From: Labedella endophytica
Lineage (GTDB): Bacteria > Actinomycetota > Actinomycetes > Actinomycetales > Microbacteriaceae
Reading direction: 5' to 3'
Assembly: GCF_003990045.1 (NCBI RefSeq)
Contig: NZ_RZGZ01000001.1
Span: 682,001-746,000, forward strand
Length of the DNA stretch: 64,000 nucleotides
This document shows, one piece after another, positions 37,695-46,461 of the stretch (the first letter of the stretch is position 1; every line of letters begins with the position of its first letter). Below the pieces are notes generated by a model. That model ran no database searches, was not told the origin of the DNA, and was given only the letters and a program-made list of their open reading frames with translations. The position numbers and the translations under genes were made by a program.

Positions 37695-38066
37695 ATGGCC
37701 CATCTCCTGGTCGGCGCCGACGACTTCACCCTCGACGACCGACTCCTCGAGCACGTGCGGTTCGTGGTGACCCAGAAGCTTCGTCGAAACGAGTCCTTCC
37801 TCCTGACGTGGAGTTACCCGGCTCATCAGGGTTCGGGTCGGCGGTCCGTCTGGATCCACGACGGTTCCATGCTGCAGTTTCGTTTCGCCAAGGAGAGCAA
37901 AGCACCGCTGAATCCTGAGTGGCTGAAAGCACTCCTCGAGGCGTCCCATTCCGTCAGAGGGCTCAACCTCGACGACGTCCCGGAGCCCTCCGTCGCCGTC
38001 TCGCATGCGACGGCGTCCGACTCGGCGTCGACAGATGCCACGGTGGGAGTCGGCCGCCGCACCTGA
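37695..38066 (+). CDS. DUF7882-like small protein, copy 2
   Basis: 123 residues: MAHLLVGADDFTLDDRLLEH, VTQKLRRNESFLLTW, GSGRRSVWIHDGSMLQFRFA, LNPEWLKALLEASHS. It aligns by eye with the copies at 36484 and 38758 over the first 85 residues and then has its own Ala/Ser-rich tail. Function unknown. GGAGG stands about ten bases before the ATG. It converges with the next minus-strand gene across a strong hairpin. Confidence 0.78.
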   Translation: MAHLLVGADDFTLDDRLLEHVRFVVTQKLRRNESFLLTWSYPAHQGSGRRSVWIHDGSMLQFRFAKESKAPLNPEWLKALLEASHSVRGLNLDDVPEPSVAVSHATASDSASTDATVGVGRRT

Positions 38067-38087
38067 CGCGAACGCGCCAAGACCAAC

Positions 38088-38124
38088 GACGAGACCCCCG
38101 ACCATTGCGGTCGGGGGTCTCGTC
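38088..38124. terminator. Strong bidirectional hairpin
   Basis: Perfect 16-bp inverted repeat (38088-38103 and 38109-38124, GACGAGACCCCCGACC type) with a 5-base loop between convergent genes. Confidence 0.75.
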
Positions 38125-38164
38125 ATTCAGCGCCGTTCAGCCCCAGAGGACGCGAGATGCCGTG

Positions 38165-38521
38165 TCAGAGCCACTCGAGCGAGTCGTCGGCGTTCGGGGC
38201 GACCTCGTCCGCCGTCGTCGATGCCGCCTCCGCCGGGACGGCTCGGGGCGAGGAGAGCTCGGCCGTCAGGGCCCTCATCTTGGCCAAGGCGATGTCGTCG
38301 CGGACCTCCTCGAACTCCGAGTCCTCGTCTTCGGCGATCAGCTGACTCGCCGGACCGATGAGGAGGGTGGCACGCCCGATCGATCCGTCCGCTTGTCTCA
38401 CGGGGATATCGACGGTCTGGGACGAGCTGTGGCGAGCGAGAGCCGCCGCATACTCGAGGAGTGCCCTCGTGATCTCGGTCCCGGTCAGCACCGAGTCGTT
38501 GCTATAGAAGATGCGCTGCAT
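38165..38521 (-). CDS. Hypothetical protein of Microbacteriaceae type
   Basis: 118 residues: MQRIFYSNDSVLTGTEITRA then LLEYAAALARHSSSQTVDIP and a core GRATLLIGPASQLIAEDEDS. I recall similar uncharacterised proteins in Microbacteriaceae near the DUF7882-like genes, but know no function. The acidic C-terminus ends in DDSLEWL. The start at 38521 is chosen by the family-like opening; the ribosome-binding site is poor and no leaderless -10 is obvious. Confidence 0.65.
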   Translation of the reverse strand: MQRIFYSNDSVLTGTEITRALLEYAAALARHSSSQTVDIPVRQADGSIGRATLLIGPASQLIAEDEDSEFEEVRDDIALAKMRALTAELSSPRAVPAEAASTTADEVAPNADDSLEWL

Positions 38522-38757
38522 GCATTCAGTCAATGTCGAGCGTCGGAGACGAGTCAAGCCCGTTCCGGCACCCGTTTTTCATGCAACGCGGCGCGTGCGA
38601 AGGTCCACGGATCGGTGTTTTCTCCTGCTGTGACTCCCGGATGTCAAGCCTGAATTCGCTGTCTTCGCGATTCCCGCAGACTGAAGAACATCGGCGCTCA
38701 GCTCGGCACCGATCGTGCCGATGGCGCAACGACCATCACCACCCCGGAGGTATCACC

Positions 38758-39138
38758 ATGGGAGCACTCACATACGGAACGCGGGAGATCCCCGTCGAGG
38801 ACCGGCTTCTCGCACACCTCAGCGTCGTGATGACGCAGAAGCTCCGCCGTCGCGAGGGGTTCCTCCTCACGCTGCCGTCCGGCGATCGGCGCCTCCACGC
38901 CGAGTCTTTCTGGATCAGCGCGAACAGCGACCTCTCGTTCTCGTACTCGGGGAACCGCATCCCCTCCTTCAATCAGGACTGGCTCGAGAAGATGATGAAC
39001 GAGTCCTTCTCGTCGCAGGGCCTCGACCTCACGAAGCACGCCGAGCCGGCCGCCGCTCCGCGTCCGGTCGCAGCGAACGTCGAGAAGACACGGAGCGCTC
39101 CCCGTGAGCGTCAGCTGATGGGTCAGCGCGCCTCGTAG
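38758..39138 (+). CDS. DUF7882-like small protein, copy 3
   Basis: 126 residues: MGALTYGTREIPVEDRLLAH, LSVVMTQKLRRREGFLLTL, HAESFWISANSDLSFSYSG, FNQDWLEKMMNESFSSQG. It is the third member of the local family, with the same conserved KLRRxExFLLT block and a terminal Trp-containing helix, followed by a variable tail. Function unknown. GGAGGT precedes the ATG. The upstream region shares TGTCAAGCC (38642-38650) with that of copy 2. Confidence 0.78.
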   Translation: MGALTYGTREIPVEDRLLAHLSVVMTQKLRRREGFLLTLPSGDRRLHAESFWISANSDLSFSYSGNRIPSFNQDWLEKMMNESFSSQGLDLTKHAEPAAAPRPVAANVEKTRSAPRERQLMGQRAS

Positions 39139-39183
39139 GAGACGATCCGTGCCCGGACGGGGACCACGGAGGAACGAACGACA

Positions 39184-39218
39184 GAGGCACCCGCGCTCGG
39201 GAAGAGCTCGGGTGCCTC
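39184..39218. terminator. Hairpin downstream of DUF7882 copy 3
   Basis: GAGGCACCCG (39184-39193) pairs with CGGGTGCCTC (39209-39218), with extra inner GCTC/GAGC pairing. It lies between two convergent genes. Confidence 0.65.
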
Positions 39219-39260
39219 CGTCGTACCGCGGGGCCGGCCGCGGTGCGGCAGACGCCGTAC

Positions 39261-39641
39261 CTACGGGCAGGTGTACGTCACGTTCCCCTCGGTGTGCGTG
39301 CCCGAACCGAGTTCGGCGCAGACCTCGTTGAACGCGTCGATCCCCGCACCGGCCAGGGCGACGGCCGCGATGATCGACGCGACGATGATGACGGTGCCGA
39401 TGATGCCGATGATGATGCCCGCGAGCGCGAAACCGTTCTTCGCTCCGGCCTTGCGCGACTGGATCATCGCGACGATGCTCAGGACGACCCCGATCGGCGC
39501 CGCGATGAACGCGAGCACGAAACCGACGATGCCGAGGACCTTGCCAGGGACGGGACCGTTGGGTGCGCCGTTGTACGGGGCTCCTGAGTACTGGGGGGCG
39601 CCGCCCGGGTGGGAGGACGCGGGAGGATACTGCTCGCTCAT
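39261..39641 (-). CDS. DUF4190-type small membrane protein
   Basis: 126 residues. A Pro/Gly/Tyr-rich N-terminal tail (SSHPGGAPQYSGAPYNGAPN) is followed by two membrane helices: VLGIVGFVLAFIAAPIGVVL and FALAGIIIGIIGTVIIVAS. After AMIQSRKAGAKNGFALAGI comes a short extracytoplasmic end with two cysteines (EVCAEL, TYTCP). This is the DUF4190 layout; function unknown. AAAGG lies upstream of ATG 39641. Confidence 0.78.
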   Translation of the reverse strand: MSEQYPPASSHPGGAPQYSGAPYNGAPNGPVPGKVLGIVGFVLAFIAAPIGVVLSIVAMIQSRKAGAKNGFALAGIIIGIIGTVIIVASIIAAVALAGAGIDAFNEVCAELGSGTHTEGNVTYTCP

Positions 39642-39748
39642 GTCGTGCCTTTCGGATCGGATTCCTCGCAACTGTAGTGATCCCCTCCGCCGAGCGGGAG
39701 GGGGACGTCTCTGGAGTGCCGATTCCCGCTCGGCCGTAGCATGGGCGG

Positions 39749-40705
39749 GTGATGACCTCAGCTGACGCCTTGCCCGGATCCGCCTCGACGCCCGCATCCA
39801 CCCGCCCTCCCGTGGCGCTCCTGCTCGACGTGGACGGCCCGATCGCGAGTCCCGATACGCGCACGGTCCGTCTCGAGAGCGTGGCCGCCGACCTCGCGGC
39901 ACTCGCGAACGGCGGAGCGCTCGTCGTGTTCAACACGGGGAGGGCCGCGGCCTTCATCAGCGACGTCGTGGTCCCCGCCGTGCGAGCGGCCGGTCTCGAG
40001 CCCGGTCGGCGGTTGTGGGCCGTGTGCGAGAAGGGGGCCGTGTGGTTCGGCTTCGACGCCCAGACCGAGGACGAGCCCGAGGTCGACTCGCGGCTCGCGA
40101 TGGACGAGTCGCTCGAGAACTGGGTCGACGAGCGGGTCGCGGAGCGGTACGCCGACACGATGTTCTTCGATCGGGACAAGCTCGCGATGATCTCCGTCGA
40201 GCAGATCGTGGAGGTGCCGCGGTCGGACTATCACGCGGCTCAGGTGCTCTTCGACGACGACGTCGCCCGACGTGTCATCGAGACCGGGGGAGGGTTCCAG
40301 CGCGAGGACGTCGTCGACCTCGGCCGGGCGGGCGAGGTGACGGTGCGGATCGATCCCACGATCATCTCCACCGACATCGAGCACCCCGCTCTCGGCAAGG
40401 ACCTCGGGGCGCAGCGGGCGATCCTGCTCGCTCGCGAGCACGGGCTCGAGATCCCGCAGGTGTGGCGGACCATGGGAGACTCCCGGACCGACTACGCCAT
40501 GGCCGGCTGGCTGCACGAGAACGGCTACTCCGTCGCCCACATCGACGTGCGTCCGGCCGACGGGGTGCCCGAGACGCCGTACCCCGTCCTGACGGCCGGC
40601 GGCGGCCTCGTGCACGACGATGCGGCCGCGGTGTTCCTCGCCCGCTGGCGCTCCCTCACGGATTCCGACGGGTGGCGCGCGGGAGAGTTCCCCGACGCCG
40701 ACTGA
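39749..40705 (+). CDS. HAD superfamily hydrolase (phosphatase-like)
   Basis: 318 residues. HAD motif I LLLDVDGPIAS (Asp27 and Asp29), motif II-like FNTGRAAAF, and motif IV MGDSRTDYAMAGWL. The cap and overall plan are like the sugar-phosphatase (Cof/sucrose-phosphatase) group; substrate unknown. TAGCAT, six bases, then GTG 39749 gives a leaderless start; an ATG follows immediately at 39752. The stop codon lies inside the first copy of a 20-bp tandem duplication shared with the convergent nei2 gene. Confidence 0.82.
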   Translation: MMTSADALPGSASTPASTRPPVALLLDVDGPIASPDTRTVRLESVAADLAALANGGALVVFNTGRAAAFISDVVVPAVRAAGLEPGRRLWAVCEKGAVWFGFDAQTEDEPEVDSRLAMDESLENWVDERVAERYADTMFFDRDKLAMISVEQIVEVPRSDYHAAQVLFDDDVARRVIETGGGFQREDVVDLGRAGEVTVRIDPTIISTDIEHPALGKDLGAQRAILLAREHGLEIPQVWRTMGDSRTDYAMAGWLHENGYSVAHIDVRPADGVPETPYPVLTAGGGLVHDDAAAVFLARWRSLTDSDGWRAGEFPDAD

Positions 40706-40737
40706 GCGAGGTCAGGACCGACTGACCGAGGTCAGGT
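40698..40737. repeat. 20-bp tandem duplication spanning two stop codons
   Basis: CCGACTGAGCGAGGTCAGGA (40698-40717) is followed directly by a copy differing at two positions (40718-40737). The first copy holds the HAD stop (40703-40705); the second holds the nei2 stop on the other strand (40732-40734). Confidence 0.8.
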
Positions 40738-41508
40738 CTGGCAGCGCGGGCACCACGTGGTGACGCGCAGGGAGAGCTCGTCCGCACCGAGTTCGCCGCT
40801 GCGGATGCGCGTCCCGCAGCGGCGGCACGGCCGCCCCCCGCGTCCGTAGACCCACACCTGCTTGCCGGGGCGCGTGTCGCCCGTGGTAGTGCGTTCGGCC
40901 CGATCGCGGTTGGCCAGGATGAGTCGGTGCGCGAGGTCGACCGTTCGTGCCACATCGACGTCGCCGACCGGCCGCGTCGGCAGCGCACCTCGCAAGAAGC
41001 AGATCTCGTTCGCGAACACGTTTCCGATCCCGGCGAGATTGCGCTGGTCGAGCAGGGCGACGGCGAGCGGCCGGGCCGGATCGGCGCTCAGGCGGTCGAT
41101 CGCCTCCATCGCGTTCCAGTCGGGTCCGAGGAGGTCGGGTCCGAGGTGTCCGACGACGTCGTCCTCGCGGTCCCGCGGGATCAGCTCGGTGACACCGAGT
41201 TCGAACCCGACACCCACCCACGATTCGGTGCCGACGATCGCGCGGACGGTGTGGTCGGGTCGTCGCCAACGGGAGTCGGGGCGGTACAGGTGCCAGGACC
41301 CCTCCATCTTGAGGTGGGTGTGGAGGGTGAAGTCACCCACCCGGTGCAGGATGTGCTTGCCTCGGCTGACGACCTCGTGGATCTCGGCGCCCCGCAGGTC
41401 GGAGGTGGCGAACGACGGGACGCGCAGATCCCAGCACGTCACGATGTCGTCGGCGAGCGCACGGTGCAGCTGTGCGGCCGTCCGGTAGACCGTGTCCCCC
41501 TCAGGCAC
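40732..41508 (-). CDS. nei2: Fpg/Nei family DNA glycosylase (Nei2-like)
   Basis: 258 residues. The N-terminus (V)PEGDTVYR gives Pro2 and Glu3, the catalytic pair of endonuclease VIII-type enzymes that excise oxidised bases and cut abasic sites. The helix-two-turn-helix region LLDQRNLAGIGNVFANE and a C-terminal four-cysteine zinc finger (CRRC and CPRC) are intact. GTG 41508 is required to place Pro at position 2. It overlaps the end of the upstream lhr gene by eight bases, so the two repair genes are co-transcribed and coupled. Confidence 0.9.
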   Translation of the reverse strand: MPEGDTVYRTAAQLHRALADDIVTCWDLRVPSFATSDLRGAEIHEVVSRGKHILHRVGDFTLHTHLKMEGSWHLYRPDSRWRRPDHTVRAIVGTESWVGVGFELGVTELIPRDREDDVVGHLGPDLLGPDWNAMEAIDRLSADPARPLAVALLDQRNLAGIGNVFANEICFLRGALPTRPVGDVDVARTVDLAHRLILANRDRAERTTTGDTRPGKQVWVYGRGGRPCRRCGTRIRSGELGADELSLRVTTWCPRCQT

Positions 41509-44500
41509 GTCGGATCCGGAGTCCGCGAGGGGTCTCGGAGAAACCGGCCTCCCGGAGGGGGAGCGCGAGGCGGCCGCCGAGCACGAAGTCGCCGTTGGCG
41601 TTCTCGACCGCGAGCTTCTCGATGCGCCCGTCCCGGACGACGCCCGCGAGAGACATCGCGGCATCGCCCACGAGTCGCTCGTCCTCGGTGAAGACGAGGA
41701 GCGAGGACCCGCCGCGCTCGAGGTAGAACACGAGTTCTCCGTCCACGATCGTGACGAGACCGCCGGCCTTGCGGCCCGGACGGTGCTTCGTGCCCGTGGT
41801 GTCGGAGCTCGGCCAGGGGAGAGCCGCTCCGTAGGGATTCGCGGGATCCGTGGCCGCGAGGGTGACGGCCGTGAGCTTCTCGCCTGGCCGTTCACCCCGC
41901 GCCTCGGTGCGCACGAACGTGCGCACACGATCGACGGTGCCGGAGGTGGAGAACTGCGCGGCGCCGAGACCGTCGATGATGTAGCCGCGCCGCGCGCGAC
42001 CCTTCTCCTCGAAGCCGCTCAGGACCTTGTACGCGAGGGCGAAGCCGCCGGGCACCCCTTCGGTCGCTACGGAACCGCGGGTGACGATGCCGTAGCGGTC
42101 GAGCAGGATCTCGGCCGTCGCGGCGGCGCGGATCGTGGGATCGCTCTCGGCGAGGGGCAGGATCGACCAGCGGCCGCCGAGTCGCTGTCCCGCGCTCGAG
42201 CCGCCGTTCGCGACACGGGTCGTCATGGTGGGCCGCGCATAGGCACGACCGCGGTAGGTGCGGGCTCGGGGAGTGGCGCGAGCGCTGCGGTGGGCACCGC
42301 CCCCGCCCGTGAGCATGCGGAGCGGACTGAAGGTGTCGTTCGTGATGAGGCCCGCCCAGACGAGCTCCCAGATGGCGGAGACGAGCGCCTTGTCGTCGTC
42401 CGATCCGGTGCTCTCCGCGAGCTGAGAGAAGAAGTAGGCGCCCCCGCTGCCCAGGGAGAGGAGGATCTCGCGCTGGAGCGCGTCGGGTTCGTGGTCGTCG
42501 CGGTTGATCGGGAGGGTGACGGCGGCGGCGTCCGCGGGGTGCAGCGCGACCCAGCCGTCGGCGCCCGGCAGCGAGCCCGCGCCCGACCACGACACCTCGC
42601 CCGTGGCGGTCAGCTCGTCGAGCATGCTCGGCGAATAGTCCCTGACGCGCTGCGGCAGGACGAGCGACTCCCACGCCGACGCGGGGATCGGAACGCCCGC
42701 GAGCTGTTCGATCACCGTCAGGACTCCGTCCACGCCCCGGAGCGATCCGGACACGTGTTGCCAGTCGGGAAGGAAGCGGGCGAAGGTCTGCTGGTCGACG
42801 GGTTCGACCTCATGGCGCAGCGCCGCGAGAGACCGCAGCCGCAGGCGACGGAGCACCTCGGCGTCGCACCACTCGTCGTCGTCGGCGCCGCGATCCCGCG
42901 CGGCGGCGAGGAATTCGCCGCTGAGCACGCGACGCTCGTCCGCGAGGCGGCCGAGGGTGTGGCGGGCGACGGCCGCGCCGAGCCCGAAGCGACGGGCGAC
43001 CGCGCCGGTCGTGAAGGGGCCGTGGGTGCGCGCGTAGCGAGCGACGAGGTCGCCGAGGGGGTCGGCGACCGGCTCGATGAACGCGACGGGGACGCCGATG
43101 GGGAGCGGCACGCCGAGCGCGTCCCGCAGCCGGGACGCGTCCTCGATCGCCGACCACCATTCGGCGCCGGCGAACGAGGCGCGGATGACGCGCCGGGACG
43201 TCGAGAGCGCCTCGAGGTGGGCTCGAGCGGTCTCGACGGAGGCGTGTGGCGGGGCGACGTCGTCGCTGTCGGTGTCGTCGCGCGCGTCGCTCGTCACCGT
43301 GTCCGAGCGCGCCTCGTCGCCCTCGGACTCGAGGCGCTCGGCGACCTCCTCGACCGTGAGCGGGCCGAGCATGCGGACGAGGTCGGCCACGCCCTCGATG
43401 CCGCGCATGCGACGTTCGGGGGCGAGCCGCTGGAGCTCGAGCTCCGTTCGCGTGATGACCCCGGGGTCGAGGAGTTCACGCAACTCGACGTGGCCGAGCA
43501 ACTCGGAGAGCATGCCCTGGTCGAGCGCGAGGGCAGCGGCCCGACGCTCGGCGAGCGGGCTGTCGCCCTCGTACATGAAAGCGCCGACGTACCCGAAGAG
43601 CAGGGAGGTCGCGAACGGCGACGGGGTGTCCGTGGTGGTCTCGACCACGCGCACGGACCTGTTCTCGATGCGCTTGGCGAGATCGAGGAGCGCCGGGAGG
43701 TCGTACACGTCCTGCAGGCACTCGCGCACCGTCTCGAGCAGGATCGGGAAATCGGGGTACCGCTTCGCGACGTCGAGCAGTTGCGCCGAGCGCTGGCGCT
43801 GCTGCCAGAGCGGGGCCCGGGATCCCGGGCGACGATTGGGCAGGAGCAGGGCCCGCGCCGCGCACTCGCGGAACCGGGAGGCGAACAGGGCCGAACCGCC
43901 CACCTCGTCCCGCACGATGGCCTCCAGCTCGTCGGGCTCGATGACGAAGAGATCCGCCCCGGGCGGCTCGGAGTCCGTGTCCGGGATCCGCACGATGATG
44001 CCGTCGTCGCTCGCCGTGGCGCCGCCGTCGACGCCGAGGCGCTCGCGGACGCGGGCCGCGACCGCGAGCGCCCACGGCGCGTGCACGTGCATGCCGTACG
44101 GGGAATGAAGGATGACCCGCCAGTCGCCGAGCTCGTCCCGGCTGCGCTCCACCACCAGGGTCTTGTCGCTCGGCAACTGGCCCGTCGAGCGCTTCTGCTC
44201 CGCGAGGTACGTGAGGAGGTTGCCGATGGCGCGGGAGTCGAGGCCGGCCTCGGCGAGCCGTGCCTCGGCCGTGGCCTTCGGCGCCGCATCGGTCTCGCGC
44301 ATGAAGGCGCCGATCGCCTCGCCGAGCTCGGCCGGCCGGCCGAGGCCGTCGCCCTTCCAGAACGGGAGGCGGCCGGGCTGGCCGAACGCCGGGGTCACGA
44401 GCACACGGTCGTGCGTGATCTCCTGGATCGTCCAGCTCGTGGCGCCGAGGGCGAAGACGTCGCCGACGCGCGACTCGTAGACCATCTCCTCGTCGAGCTC

Positions 44501-46306
44501 GCCGACCCGGGTTCCGCCCTTCGCGTCGCCACCCACCATGTGCACGGCGAACATGCCGCGGTCGGGGATCGTGCCGCCGCTCGTGACGGCGAGCCGCTGG
44601 GCACCCGGGCGGCCGGTGAGTGTGCCAGCGTCGCGATCCCAGACGAGGCGCGGGCGCAGCTCGGCGAAGTCGTCGCTCGGATAGCGTCCGGCGAGTAGGT
44701 CGAGCGTCGCCTCGAAGGCCGAGCGGGGGAGCGAGCGGAACGGCGCGCTTCGCCGCACCGTCTCGAACCACGCCTCCACCTCCACGGTGTCGAGGGCGCA
44801 CACGGCCACGGTCTGCTGCGCGAGCACGTCGAGCGGGTTGGCCGGAACGGAGAGGCGTTCGATCTGCCCGGACACCATGCGCTCCGTCGCCACGGCCGTG
44901 CTCACCAGGTCGGAGCGGTGCTTCGGGAAGAGGACACCGCGCGAGATCTCGCCCACCTGGTGACCCGCACGCCCCACGCGCTGGAGTCCGCTCGCGACCG
45001 ACGGAGGCGTCTCCACCTGCACCACGAGATCCACGTCGCCCATGTCGATGCCGAGTTCGAGACTCGAGGTGGCGACGACACAGCGCAGCCGGCCCGTCTT
45101 GAGCGCGTCCTCGATCTCGGCGCGCTGCTCCTTCGACACGGAACCGTGGTGGGCTCGGGCGAGCGGCGCCCCCGAGTTCTCCGTGGCCGCTCCCGGCTCG
45201 AGCACGGCGGTTCCGGCCGTGGAGCCCTTCGTCTGTCCACTGCCGCCCATGAGTGCGGCCGGGGCGCGACGGACGGGGCCCGCGCCGCCCTCCTCCGACT
45301 CCTCAGCAGGAGCGTTGCGCTCCTCCCAGATCTCATTGAAGCGGGCGGTGAGTCGCTCGGCGAGTCGCCGTGAGTTCGCGAAGACGATCGTGGAGCGGTG
45401 GTCGAGGATGCGGTCGACGATCGCCTCCTCCACGTGGGGCCAGATCGACGTGGAGCGTTCGCCGTCCTGCACGAGGGAGCCGGCCGTCGCCCCCTCGCGC
45501 GGGCCGGTGGGCGCGGGGTCGCCCGACCCCGGGTCGGTCATGTCGTCCACCGGGACCACCACGGTGAGATCGAACTTCTTGTCGGCCGTCGGCGCGACGA
45601 TCTCCACCGGCGCGCGTCCGCACAGGAAGCGCGCGACCTCCTCGTGCGGACGGACCGTGGCGGACAGGCCGATGCGCTGAGCGGGCTTCTCGAGCAGGTC
45701 GTCGAGCCGCTCGAGCGACACGGCGAGGTGTGCCCCGCGCTTCGACCCGGCGAGGGCGTGCACCTCGTCGACGATGATCGTCGACACGTCGCGGAGGGTC
45801 TCGCGCGCGGCCGAGGTGAGCAGGAGGAAGAGCGACTCCGGCGTGGTGATGAGGATGTCCGGAGGGCTCTTCAGCAGCGCCCGTCGCTCGGATTGCGGCG
45901 TGTCGCCCGAGCGGACGCCGACGCGGATGTCGGGGACCTCGAGACCGAGCCGCTTGGCCGTCTGCGTGACGCCCACGAGGGGCGACCGGAGGTTGCGCTC
46001 GACGTCGACGCCGAGCGCTTTGAGGGGAGAGATGTAGAGCACGCGCGTGCCAGGGGCTGGGCTCCCGGCGGGCCGTGGATTCGGTGACGGTGCGGCGGAG
46101 ATGAGGCGATCGATCGACCAGAGGAACGCCGACAGCGTCTTGCCCGATCCGGTGGGAGCGACGACCAGTGCGTTCGACCCTCGGGAGATCGCGTCCCACG
46201 CCCCGGCCTGCGCGCGCGTGGGCGCCTCGAACGCACCCGCGAACCACTCCCGGGTGGCGGGTGAGAATCGATCGAGGATGTCGGTCACGGTGTCATCGAA
46301 ACACAC
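41501..46306 (-). CDS. lhr: Lhr-type large ATP-dependent helicase
   Basis: 1601 residues, the full length of bacterial Lhr, an SF2 DNA-repair helicase (3'-5' translocase). Motifs: APTRAQAGAWDAI, Walker A VVAPTGSGKTLSAF, the DEVH box, TPESLFLLLTS, LGIDMGDVDLVVQVETPPSV and QRVGRAGHQ. Long winged-helix and Lhr-specific C-terminal domains follow. An inserted Gly/Glu-rich stretch (residues about 325-380) sits between the helicase lobes. The start is GTG 46306; GTG 46288 is an alternative. The C-terminus overlaps nei2. An 11-copy minisatellite fills most of the space upstream. Confidence 0.93.
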   Translation of the reverse strand: MCFDDTVTDILDRFSPATREWFAGAFEAPTRAQAGAWDAISRGSNALVVAPTGSGKTLSAFLWSIDRLISAAPSPNPRPAGSPAPGTRVLYISPLKALGVDVERNLRSPLVGVTQTAKRLGLEVPDIRVGVRSGDTPQSERRALLKSPPDILITTPESLFLLLTSAARETLRDVSTIIVDEVHALAGSKRGAHLAVSLERLDDLLEKPAQRIGLSATVRPHEEVARFLCGRAPVEIVAPTADKKFDLTVVVPVDDMTDPGSGDPAPTGPREGATAGSLVQDGERSTSIWPHVEEAIVDRILDHRSTIVFANSRRLAERLTARFNEIWEERNAPAEESEEGGAGPVRRAPAALMGGSGQTKGSTAGTAVLEPGAATENSGAPLARAHHGSVSKEQRAEIEDALKTGRLRCVVATSSLELGIDMGDVDLVVQVETPPSVASGLQRVGRAGHQVGEISRGVLFPKHRSDLVSTAVATERMVSGQIERLSVPANPLDVLAQQTVAVCALDTVEVEAWFETVRRSAPFRSLPRSAFEATLDLLAGRYPSDDFAELRPRLVWDRDAGTLTGRPGAQRLAVTSGGTIPDRGMFAVHMVGGDAKGGTRVGELDEEMVYESRVGDVFALGATSWTIQEITHDRVLVTPAFGQPGRLPFWKGDGLGRPAELGEAIGAFMRETDAAPKATAEARLAEAGLDSRAIGNLLTYLAEQKRSTGQLPSDKTLVVERSRDELGDWRVILHSPYGMHVHAPWALAVAARVRERLGVDGGATASDDGIIVRIPDTDSEPPGADLFVIEPDELEAIVRDEVGGSALFASRFRECAARALLLPNRRPGSRAPLWQQRQRSAQLLDVAKRYPDFPILLETVRECLQDVYDLPALLDLAKRIENRSVRVVETTTDTPSPFATSLLFGYVGAFMYEGDSPLAERRAAALALDQGMLSELLGHVELRELLDPGVITRTELELQRLAPERRMRGIEGVADLVRMLGPLTVEEVAERLESEGDEARSDTVTSDARDDTDSDDVAPPHASVETARAHLEALSTSRRVIRASFAGAEWWSAIEDASRLRDALGVPLPIGVPVAFIEPVADPLGDLVARYARTHGPFTTGAVARRFGLGAAVARHTLGRLADERRVLSGEFLAAARDRGADDDEWCDAEVLRRLRLRSLAALRHEVEPVDQQTFARFLPDWQHVSGSLRGVDGVLTVIEQLAGVPIPASAWESLVLPQRVRDYSPSMLDELTATGEVSWSGAGSLPGADGWVALHPADAAAVTLPINRDDHEPDALQREILLSLGSGGAYFFSQLAESTGSDDDKALVSAIWELVWAGLITNDTFSPLRMLTGGGGAHRSARATPRARTYRGRAYARPTMTTRVANGGSSAGQRLGGRWSILPLAESDPTIRAAATAEILLDRYGIVTRGSVATEGVPGGFALAYKVLSGFEEKGRARRGYIIDGLGAAQFSTSGTVDRVRTFVRTEARGERPGEKLTAVTLAATDPANPYGAALPWPSSDTTGTKHRPGRKAGGLVTIVDGELVFYLERGGSSLLVFTEDERLVGDAAMSLAGVVRDGRIEKLAVENANGDFVLGGRLALPLREAGFSETPRGLRIRRA

Positions 46307-46362
46307 ACCACCGACATCGGTGTGGGGTCGACGCCGGCCGCCCGATCGTGCACCGTCGTGAC

Positions 46363-46461
46363 GATCAGGCCGATCAGGCCGATCAGGCCGATCAGGACGA
46401 TCAGGACGATCAGGCCGATCAGGCCGATCAGGACGATCAGGCCGATCAGGCCGATCACGCC
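46363..46461. repeat. 9-bp minisatellite, 11 copies
   Basis: Eleven uninterrupted 9-base units, GATCAGGCC or GATCAGGAC (the last GATCACGCC), between the esterase stop (46455) and the lhr start (46306). Two unit variants alternate in blocks. No protein on either strand is supported: one strand would read Gly-Leu-Ile/Val-Leu-Ile, the other Asp-Gln-Ala. Confidence 0.92.

Noticed and set aside
36484-39138. ATP-dependent DNA ligase annotation for the three small paralogues
   Set aside because: No KxDG adenylation motif or other ligase motif is present and the proteins are only 112-126 residues long.
46363-46461. Minisatellite read as a CRISPR array or GATC-rich origin/Dam region
   Set aside because: Units are 9 bases with no spacers, no cas genes are near, and GATC recurs only because it is part of the unit.
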